Shown piece after piece: positions 58,230 through 64,000 of a DNA stretch of 64,000 nucleotides (its first letter is position 1; every line of letters starts with the position of its first letter). Source of the stretch: Polynucleobacter sp. MWH-S4W17. GTDB taxonomy: Bacteria > Pseudomonadota > Gammaproteobacteria > Burkholderiales > Burkholderiaceae. Below the pieces are notes generated by a model. The model made no database searches, was not told where the DNA came from, and was given only the letters and a program-made list of their open reading frames with translations. The translations under genes were made by a program, and so were the position numbers. The stretch covers positions 310,001 to 374,000 of the forward strand of contig NZ_CP061295.1 in NCBI RefSeq assembly GCF_018687535.1, given 5' to 3'.

Positions 58230-60464
58230 ATGGCTTCAGAGCAATCAAAGATTATTTATACGCTGACAGATGAGGCGCCACTTTTGGCTACTCGCGCATT
58301 TCTGCCAATTATTCGTACTTTTGCAGCTCCCGCTGGTGTGGAGATTGTGACGAGTGATATTTCAGTTGCCGCCCGTATCTTGGCTGAGTTTCCTGAATGC
58401 TTGACCCCTGAACAGCAAGTTCCTAATAACTTGGCTGAGCTAGGTAAAATGACTTTATTGCCTGATACCAACATTATTAAGCTGCCAAATATTAGTGCTT
58501 CCGTACCTCAGTTACTTGCAGCCATTAAAGAGTTGCAATCTAAAGGCTACAAGATTCCTGATTTCCCTGAAGATCCAAAAACGGATGAAGAAAAATCCAT
58601 TCGCACTCGCTATTCCAAATGTTTGGGTAGCTCAGTAAACCCTGTATTGCGCGAAGGTAACTCTGACCGCCGTGCACCTCCTGCTGTGAAACGTTACGCT
58701 CGTAAAAATCCACACTCGATGGGGGAGTGGAGTCAGGCGTCACGTACTCACGTTTCTCATATGCATGGCGGCGATTTTTATGCTGGTGAGAAGTCCATGA
58801 CCTTGACTAAGGCTTGTGATGTGAAGATGGACTTGGTGACAAAGAGCGGCAAGACTATTGTCCTTAAACCAAAGGTCTCTTTATTAGCTGGCGAAATTAT
58901 CGACAGCATGTACATGAGCAAAAAAGCGTTATGTGAGTTCTACGAGAAAGAAATCGAAGACGCTTATAAGACCGGCATGATGCTGTCCTTGCACGTCAAG
59001 GCAACCATGATGAAGGTTTCTCACCCAATCGTGTTTGGTCACGCGGTAAAGATTTTCTACAAAGATGCTTTTGAAAAGCATGCCAAGCTGTTTGAAGAAT
59101 TGGGCGTAAATGCTAATAACGGCATGAGCAGCCTGTATGAAAAGATCAAGACTTTGCCAGAATCTAAGCGCGAAGAAATCATTCAAGATTTGCATGCCTG
59201 CCACGAGCATCGTCCAGCATTGGCGATGGTGGACTCTGCTAAAGGTATTACTAATCTTCATTCCCCAAGTGATGTGATCGTAGATGCTTCTATGCCTGCA
59301 ATGATTCGTGCTGGTGGAAAAATGTGGGGTGCTGATGGTCGTTTGCATGATACGAAGGCAGTCATTCCAGAAAGTACCTTTGCCCGTATCTATCAAGAAA
59401 TGATTAATTTCTGTAAGACGCACGGTAACTTTGATCCAACGACTATGGGTACAGTGCCTAACGTCGGCTTGATGGCTCAACAGGCTGAAGAGTACGGTTC
59501 ACACGACAAGACTTTTGAAATTCCTGAAGCTGGTGTGGCACGCATCGTTGCCGATGATGGCACCGTATTGCTTGAACAACATGTGGAAGAGGGCGATATC
59601 TGGCGTATGTGTCAGGTTAAAGATGCGCCAATTCGTGATTGGGTCAAGTTGGCCGTAAATCGCGCGCGTCTTTCTAATACTCCAGCAGTATTCTGGCTCG
59701 ATGAATACCGCCCACATGAAGCTGAATTGATCAAGAAGGTCAATGCCTACCTCAAGGATTACGATCTGACTGGTGTAGATATTCAAATCATGTCCCAGAC
59801 TCGTGCAATGCGTTATACCTTAGAGCGAGTGATTCGTGGCAAGGACACGATTTCTGTGACTGGTAATATTTTGCGTGACTATCTCACCGACTTATTCCCA
59901 ATTATGGAATTAGGTACTAGTGCAAAGATGTTGTCCATCGTGCCTTTAATGGCTGGCGGCGGCTTGTTTGAAACTGGCGCTGGTGGATCAGCTCCTAAGC
60001 ACGTTCAACAGTTGGTAGAAGAAAATCATTTGCGTTGGGATTCACTTGGCGAGTTCATGGCTTTAGCTGTATCTCTTGAGGATATTGGTGATAAGACAGG
60101 TAACAACAAGGTAAAAATCTTAGCCCGCACTTTGGATGAAGCGACTGGTAAGTTATTGGATAACAATAAGTCACCTTCACCACGAACTGGTGAGTTAGAT
60201 AACCGCGGTAGCCAGTTCTACCTTGCTATGTACTGGGCTGAAGCATTGGCTGCTCAAACAGAAGATAAAGAATTGCAAGCGCACTTCGCTCCTTTGGCAA
60301 AATCTTTGATTGAGAATGAGCAAAAGATTGCGGATGAACTCAAAGCGGTTCAAGGTAAGCCAGCAGATATTGGCGGTTACTTTATGCCCGATTCTGAGAA
60401 GTTTGAAGCGGTAATGCGTCCTAGTGCTACTTTGAATGCAGCCTTAAAGGCAGCAAACGCATAA
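58230..60464 (+). CDS. icd: NADP-dependent isocitrate dehydrogenase, monomeric type
   Basis: 744 residues, the length of monomeric [62 protein letters not shown]-like [25 protein letters not shown] and the Mg-binding/NADP region [25 protein letters not shown] are characteristic. It catalyses oxidative decarboxylation of isocitrate to 2-oxoglutarate in the TCA cycle, making NADPH. GAGG precedes the start. Confidence 0.95.
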   Translation: MASEQSKIIYTLTDEAPLLATRAFLPIIRTFAAPAGVEIVTSDISVAARILAEFPECLTPEQQVPNNLAELGKMTLLPDTNIIKLPNISASVPQLLAAIKELQSKGYKIPDFPEDPKTDEEKSIRTRYSKCLGSSVNPVLREGNSDRRAPPAVKRYARKNPHSMGEWSQASRTHVSHMHGGDFYAGEKSMTLTKACDVKMDLVTKSGKTIVLKPKVSLLAGEIIDSMYMSKKALCEFYEKEIEDAYKTGMMLSLHVKATMMKVSHPIVFGHAVKIFYKDAFEKHAKLFEELGVNANNGMSSLYEKIKTLPESKREEIIQDLHACHEHRPALAMVDSAKGITNLHSPSDVIVDASMPAMIRAGGKMWGADGRLHDTKAVIPESTFARIYQEMINFCKTHGNFDPTTMGTVPNVGLMAQQAEEYGSHDKTFEIPEAGVARIVADDGTVLLEQHVEEGDIWRMCQVKDAPIRDWVKLAVNRARLSNTPAVFWLDEYRPHEAELIKKVNAYLKDYDLTGVDIQIMSQTRAMRYTLERVIRGKDTISVTGNILRDYLTDLFPIMELGTSAKMLSIVPLMAGGGLFETGAGGSAPKHVQQLVEENHLRWDSLGEFMALAVSLEDIGDKTGNNKVKILARTLDEATGKLLDNNKSPSPRTGELDNRGSQFYLAMYWAEALAAQTEDKELQAHFAPLAKSLIENEQKIADELKAVQGKPADIGGYFMPDSEKFEAVMRPSATLNAALKAANA

Positions 60465-60511
60465 TAGGTATAAGCGATAAGTATTTAAATTTTAAAATAG
60501 CTTTAGTATTT

Positions 60512-60545
60512 AAAGGCAAACCTTCGGGTTTGCCTTTTTTATTTA
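60512..60545 (+). terminator. Terminator after icd with CUUCGG-type loop
   Basis: AAAGGCAAAC-CTTCGG-GTTTGCCTTT (60512-60537) followed by further T. The C(UUCG)G tetraloop makes it very stable. Confidence 0.9.
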
Positions 60546-60563
60546 TAAATCTTATTTTGAGAT

Positions 60564-60971
60564 ATGCCAAAACCAAAAGACCTGGTTGAATTGAGTTATC
60601 TGAGTGAAGCGGTCTCGGATATGTCTTTTCTTGGCTTAATGCGCTTGCTAGAATCGGCGCGCGCGTTTAATCAAAAAAATGGTGTTACCGGCATTCTTTT
60701 GTATGACAACCAGCAGTTTGGTCAAATCATAGAAGGTGAGCACGCTAATGTCATGAAGGCCTGGAAACGCATTCAGGAAGATAAGCGCCATCATCGTGTT
60801 GAGCTGTTAGAAATTCGTGAAATTACTGAACGTAACTTTCCAGATTGGTTGCTGCGTTTTTACGGCGGAGAGACCCTCACTCGAGACTATCCGGCTCTCA
60901 CTGATATGGTTGGGGGTATGGATAAGCATAGCCTGGCTTTGATGAACAAAATGCGCGCGAGCCTATCTTAA
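60564..60971 (+). CDS. Single-domain BLUF blue-light photoreceptor
   Basis: 135 residues. Tyr12, Asn36 and Gln54 have the exact spacing of the flavin-signalling residues of AppA (Y21, N45, Q63). [20 protein letters not shown] and [25 protein letters not shown] complete the domain. It binds FAD and should show the BLUF red-shift. No output domain is attached, so it must act through a partner, which is not evident among its neighbours. Confidence 0.9.
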   Translation: MPKPKDLVELSYLSEAVSDMSFLGLMRLLESARAFNQKNGVTGILLYDNQQFGQIIEGEHANVMKAWKRIQEDKRHHRVELLEIREITERNFPDWLLRFYGGETLTRDYPALTDMVGGMDKHSLALMNKMRASLS

Positions 60972-61026
60972 GCAAGAAATTCCCATCGGTAGCAAAATAG
61001 GTTTATTACATTCATGGGAGTGCAAC

Positions 61027-61989
61027 ATGCGTTTTACTGATAAGACCATTCTTGCGGGTGATATCACTCCAAAAACCGTATTTGAAAACCGCCGTAATAT
61101 TATTAAGACTGCTGCTGCAGGGGGTTTCGGAATGGCGCTGGCACCCTGGTTTTCTAGGGAAGCGCTTGCTGCCAGTCCGGAAAAGTTGGCAGCTACCCTT
61201 AATCCCGCCTATGCGAATAAGGATGATTTGACTGCCCTGAAGTACGTCACCAGCTACAACAACTTTTATGAGTTTGGTACTGATAAGGCTGATCCAGCGG
61301 CATATGCAGATTCTTTGCAGACAAGACCATGGACTATCTCGATCGAGGGATTGGTCAAAAAGCCAATGACACTTGATATTGATGCCTTTCTCAAGCTGGC
61401 TCCAATGGAAGAGCGAATTTATCGGATGCGCTGTGTTGAGGGTTGGTCTATGGTCATCCCTTGGGATGGTTACTCACTTTCTAAGCTCATTAATAAAGTC
61501 GAGCCACTGGGATCTGCAAAGTATGTGGAATTTATTTCCTTAGCTGATCGCAAGCAAATGCCGGGCGTGAAGAGCAATATTATTGATTGGCCCTATCGTG
61601 AAGGCTTGCGCATGGACGAGGCCATGAATCCATTAACGCTACTGACTTTTGGTCTATATGGCGAAGTCTTGCCAAAACAAAATGGTGCGCCAGTCCGCAT
61701 AGTGGTGCCCTGGAAATACGGCTTTAAGAGCGCTAAGTCGATTGTCAAGATCCGTTTTACAGAAGAGATGCCTAAGACTAGCTGGAATCAGTTCGATGCA
61801 CGTGAGTATGGCTTCTATTCCAATGTCAATCCTCAGGTAGATCACCCGCGTTGGAGTCAAGCGGTTGAGCGTCGCATTGGCGACCCTAAGGGCATGTTTG
61901 CGCCAAAAGTTAAAACCCAGATGTTTAATGGCTATGGCGACCAAGTAGCTAGCATGTATACGGGCATGGATCTGAAGAAGTACTATTAG
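61027..61989 (+). CDS. msrP: Periplasmic methionine-sulfoxide reductase, molybdopterin subunit
   Basis: 320 residues. A twin-arginine signal ([21 protein letters not shown], residues 21-42) marks Tat export. The Mo-ligand Cys136 lies in [19 protein letters not shown], and [19 protein letters not shown] is the conserved cofactor segment. MsrP (YedY) repairs oxidised methionines in periplasmic proteins, normally with electrons from the membrane heme protein MsrQ. No msrQ follows here. GGGAGTG lies before the ATG. Confidence 0.92.
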   Translation: MRFTDKTILAGDITPKTVFENRRNIIKTAAAGGFGMALAPWFSREALAASPEKLAATLNPAYANKDDLTALKYVTSYNNFYEFGTDKADPAAYADSLQTRPWTISIEGLVKKPMTLDIDAFLKLAPMEERIYRMRCVEGWSMVIPWDGYSLSKLINKVEPLGSAKYVEFISLADRKQMPGVKSNIIDWPYREGLRMDEAMNPLTLLTFGLYGEVLPKQNGAPVRIVVPWKYGFKSAKSIVKIRFTEEMPKTSWNQFDAREYGFYSNVNPQVDHPRWSQAVERRIGDPKGMFAPKVKTQMFNGYGDQVASMYTGMDLKKYY

Positions 61990-61991
61990 TA

Positions 61992-62552
61992 ATGAGCAAA
62001 ATTTACTCATTACTTTTTAGTGCCTGCATTTTGTTGTTTCACTTTTCTGCTTACGGGCAGGGAAGTGATACACCGGTAAAGACGATTCCCTCTCTAGATG
62101 TGCAGCGTTATTTAGGTACTTGGTATGAGATTGCCAAATACCCCAATTGGTTTCAGAGGAAGTGCGTCAGTAATACTAGGGCGGTCTATTCAGCTAGGGC
62201 TGATAGCACGCTAAAAGTGCTTAATAGCTGCAAAACGGCTGAAGGCGATTTATCAGAGGCCGAGGGTACGGCAAGGCAGATTGGGGTAAAAGACTCTCCC
62301 AGGCTGGAGGTGCGATTTGCACCTGAGTGGCTGGCCTTTATCCCTTTGGTATGGGGCGATTATTGGGTGATTGACCTAGATCCTCAGTATCAAGTGGCTG
62401 TCGTGAGTGATCCTCGCCGTGAATATCTTTGGATTCTGTCCAGAACGCCACAGTTAGACAAAAAAGTCTATGAAGACACCTTGGTGCGCATACAAGCGCA
62501 GCAGTTTGATGTGCGGAAGCTAGAGTTAACTCCACAAGCAACTACCAAGTAA
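61992..62552 (+). CDS. blc: Bacterial lipocalin (Blc-like)
   Basis: 186 residues with a signal peptide (MSKIYSLLFSACILLFHFSAYG); the Cys at position 12 is not in a clear lipobox. LDVQRYLGTWYEIAKYPNWFQ is lipocalin motif 1; DYWVIDLDPQYQVAVVSDPRREYLWILSRTP is motifs 2-3. It binds lipids or other hydrophobic compounds in the envelope. Two bases after msrP, so probably in the same envelope-repair operon. Confidence 0.9.
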   Translation: MSKIYSLLFSACILLFHFSAYGQGSDTPVKTIPSLDVQRYLGTWYEIAKYPNWFQRKCVSNTRAVYSARADSTLKVLNSCKTAEGDLSEAEGTARQIGVKDSPRLEVRFAPEWLAFIPLVWGDYWVIDLDPQYQVAVVSDPRREYLWILSRTPQLDKKVYEDTLVRIQAQQFDVRKLELTPQATTK

Positions 62553-62570
62553 ACACAAAGCTCCTAAGTT

Positions 62571-63494
62571 ATGACTGCGCATTTTCTGCCCCCAGGAATT
62601 GAAGTCTTTGAAAGAGGCTGGCTCTCAGCCAATAATATTTTTCACTTTGGTGAAAATGATGCTTCCTTAGTGGATTCTGGATATTGTGCTCACCAAGATC
62701 TGACTATCGGTTTAGTTCGGAATGCTATGCAAAAGCATCGCCTACTGAAATTAAATAAGATGGTGAATACCCATCTACATTCAGATCACTGTGGCGGCAA
62801 TGCTGCCTTAGTAGAGTCTTTTCATTGCGAGGTATACATTCCAGCTGCTGAAGCGATAGCAGTTAAAAACTGGGATAGCACTCTATTAAGCTACGACAAC
62901 TTGGGGCAGGAGTGCCCACAGTTTCCGTATCAGGGTGTATTAGTTCCAGGCGAGGAAATATTGCTAGGAAGATATTTTTGGAAGATATTGGCGGCACCAG
63001 GGCATGATCCACACTCTGTCATGCTGTATCAGGCGGATCATCGCATCTTGATTTCAGCAGACGCCCTATGGGAAGAGGGCTTTGGGGTTATTTTCCCAGA
63101 GCTCTGGGGTGAGGCGGGTTTTGAGGAGGTAGCACAAACCTTGGATCTAATAGAGGCCTTGCCAGTCAATCTGGTGATTCCTGGGCATGGCGCACCTTTT
63201 GTAGATGTTTCTAAATCTCTTGCCTCAGCAAGATCAAGATTGGATTACTTGGCCACCGATCCAGATCGAAATGCACGCCACGGCGCTAAAGTATTGCTGA
63301 AATATCGTCTCTTGGAATGGCGCAGTCGTGATCTTGCGCAAGTGAATGAATGGATTGTGAAAACGCCGGCATTAATGAGCGCAGCAAAACTGCTCAATAT
63401 GAACATAGATGAATTTACGCAGTGGTTACCTAAGGCCTTGGTCAAATCCGGCGCAGCAAAAATAGAGAATAAGACCTTAGTTGACCTTGGTTGA
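62571..63494 (+). CDS. Metallo-beta-lactamase-fold hydrolase
   Basis: 307 residues. The metal motif NTHLHSDHCGGNAAL lies near residue 65; APGHDPHSVMLYQADHRILISADALWEEGFGVIFPE and VIPGHGAPF carry further ligands. A C-terminal 80-residue helical region resembles the MBL-associated domain of glyoxalase II-like proteins. Substrate unknown. It follows the lipocalin by 18 bp and probably shares its transcript. Confidence 0.85.
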   Translation: MTAHFLPPGIEVFERGWLSANNIFHFGENDASLVDSGYCAHQDLTIGLVRNAMQKHRLLKLNKMVNTHLHSDHCGGNAALVESFHCEVYIPAAEAIAVKNWDSTLLSYDNLGQECPQFPYQGVLVPGEEILLGRYFWKILAAPGHDPHSVMLYQADHRILISADALWEEGFGVIFPELWGEAGFEEVAQTLDLIEALPVNLVIPGHGAPFVDVSKSLASARSRLDYLATDPDRNARHGAKVLLKYRLLEWRSRDLAQVNEWIVKTPALMSAAKLLNMNIDEFTQWLPKALVKSGAAKIENKTLVDLG

Positions 63495-63523
63495 TCTTAA
63501 CCAATCTTTTTTCATCATCTGCT

Positions 63524-64000
63524 TTAAAAGCTAAGTGAAATTTTGCCGTACACAGTCCAGTTGTAGAGTTGGTACGTTTGCACTACTTGCTTAGCTCCAC
63601 CAATGGCGATTAGAAGGTTTTTATTAATGCGTTGAGTCACCATAGCGTCGATTGGCACAAACCAGCCACCACCTGCTGAGTTATATACAGCGCCATTTTC
63701 ATCCCAGAAGCGAAGCTGTGTATTGGGACTCAGGTTTAGACCTACCGTTGGATAAAGCTCAAGATGATTATCAACTGGAGGCAAACTAGCGCTGGAGGGC
63801 GCCTTGCGATTGAAGCCCATCATGTATCTCGCGAGAGGCGAAATATCCGAAAGAATATTTTGACCACCACCTGAGGGTTTAAAGGAGGTGCTTACCTGAG
63901 GCCCTGCTAGCCATTGACCCGTGTTGCCGAGCGGGGCCAATATCCTGGCTCCAACATTTGCTAACCAATCAGCTTGACCACCCCAAATGGTGAGCATTGC
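63524..64000 (-). CDS. Outer-membrane beta-barrel protein, C-terminal part (5' end outside window)
   Basis: The frame is open to the window edge; an ATG at 63997 is internal to it, since the codon before it is also open. The visible 158 residues alternate polar and hydrophobic residues and end in a final aromatic strand (YQLYNWTVYGKISLSF) with terminal Phe, the BAM signature of outer-membrane barrels. LELYPTVGLNLSPNTQLRFWDENGAVYNSAGGGWFVPIDAMVTQRI looks like the last strands of a porin- or DUF-type barrel. No family named. Confidence 0.7.
   Translation of the reverse strand, partial: AMLTIWGGQADWLANVGARILAPLGNTGQWLAGPQVSTSFKPSGGGQNILSDISPLARYMMGFNRKAPSSASLPPVDNHLELYPTVGLNLSPNTQLRFWDENGAVYNSAGGGWFVPIDAMVTQRINKNLLIAIGGAKQVVQTYQLYNWTVYGKISLSF

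Noticed and set aside
58929-59786. Long minus-strand frames inside the isocitrate dehydrogenase gene
   Set aside because: The codon pattern and His/Ile-rich products are by-products of the conserved icd codons on the other strand.
1-64000. CRISPR array, rRNA, tRNA, insertion sequence, prophage or integrase
   Set aside because: I looked for spaced direct repeats, tRNA-like cloverleaf arms, transposase motifs and terminal inverted repeats and found none convincing. A full tRNA/IS scan could still find a degenerate copy.

Overview
The window looks like a chromosomal segment of a small-genome, moderately AT-rich betaproteobacterium of the Burkholderiaceae. Polynucleobacter or a close relative fits best. 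This is inferred from gene content and style: a DUF934/CysI/CobA sulfite-reduction block, a LivM-LivG permease-ATPase fusion, a DUF6352-type protein, DarP, a monomeric NADP-isocitrate dehydrogenase, many lone BLUF/MsrP/lipocalin-type genes and short intergenic gaps. I saw no rRNA, tRNA, CRISPR array or insertion sequence.

1-21.7 kb is a surface-polysaccharide (O-antigen/capsule type) locus, entirely on the + strand. The first 7.8 kb is strikingly AT-rich and holds the strain-specific part: a glycosyltransferase with a G-tract frameshift at its 5' end, a TylF-like protein, a GNAT-like protein, the Wzx flippase, a ParB/Srx-fold protein, a nucleotidyltransferase/kinase protein, the Wzy polymerase and a GT11 enzyme. 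The less AT-rich second half carries a complete route to GDP-D-glycero-D-manno-heptose (GmhA, HddA, and one fused HddC-GmhB-kinase protein). It also carries the UDP-L-FucNAc pathway (FnlB-, FnlA- and FnlC-like) with its WbuB transferase, two further glycosyltransferases, a monotopic phosphoglycosyl transferase and a CapD/WbpM 4,6-dehydratase.

22-29 kb holds a Ca2+/H+ antiporter and the siroheme/sulfite reduction genes (cbiX, cobA, DUF934, cysI). Two toxin-antitoxin (TA) modules, tumE-tumA and higB-higA, sit between cbiX and cobA. They are accompanied by a decayed second copy of the cobA 3' end, which suggests how they arrived. 23.6-37.7 kb is a TA hot spot: tumEA, higBA, RES-Xre, Doc with a Phd-like partner, an XRE/AbiEii-type pair and a broken RelE-type toxin beside an intact antitoxin. 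At least five of the six have a clear inverted-repeat operator. Among them lie a serine hydrolase, small membrane proteins, an HdeD-like protein, an acyltransferase and darP.

37.8-45.4 kb has a GMC oxidoreductase, an EamA exporter and a branched-chain amino-acid ABC transporter (livK, livH, livMG fusion, livF). 45.4-49.4 kb is a sulfide detoxification block: SQR and TauE-type exporter diverging from a persulfide dioxygenase and a BigR/SqrR-type sensor whose two cysteines have the family spacing. 49.4-52.4 kb is, in my view, the most interesting unit. It is a compact five-gene operon behind two Fur boxes, encoding an outer-membrane-type protein, a 59-aa protein, a periplasmic FMN-binding protein with a flavinylation motif, ApbE, and a small His-rich four-helix membrane protein. 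It looks like an iron-regulated flavin electron-transfer system.

52.5-64 kb is ordinary chromosome: a secreted endonuclease, a lytic transglycosylase, FKBP, DUF6352, an MFS transporter, monomeric Idh, a BLUF photosensor, MsrP without MsrQ, a lipocalin, a metallo-hydrolase and a truncated outer-membrane protein at the edge.
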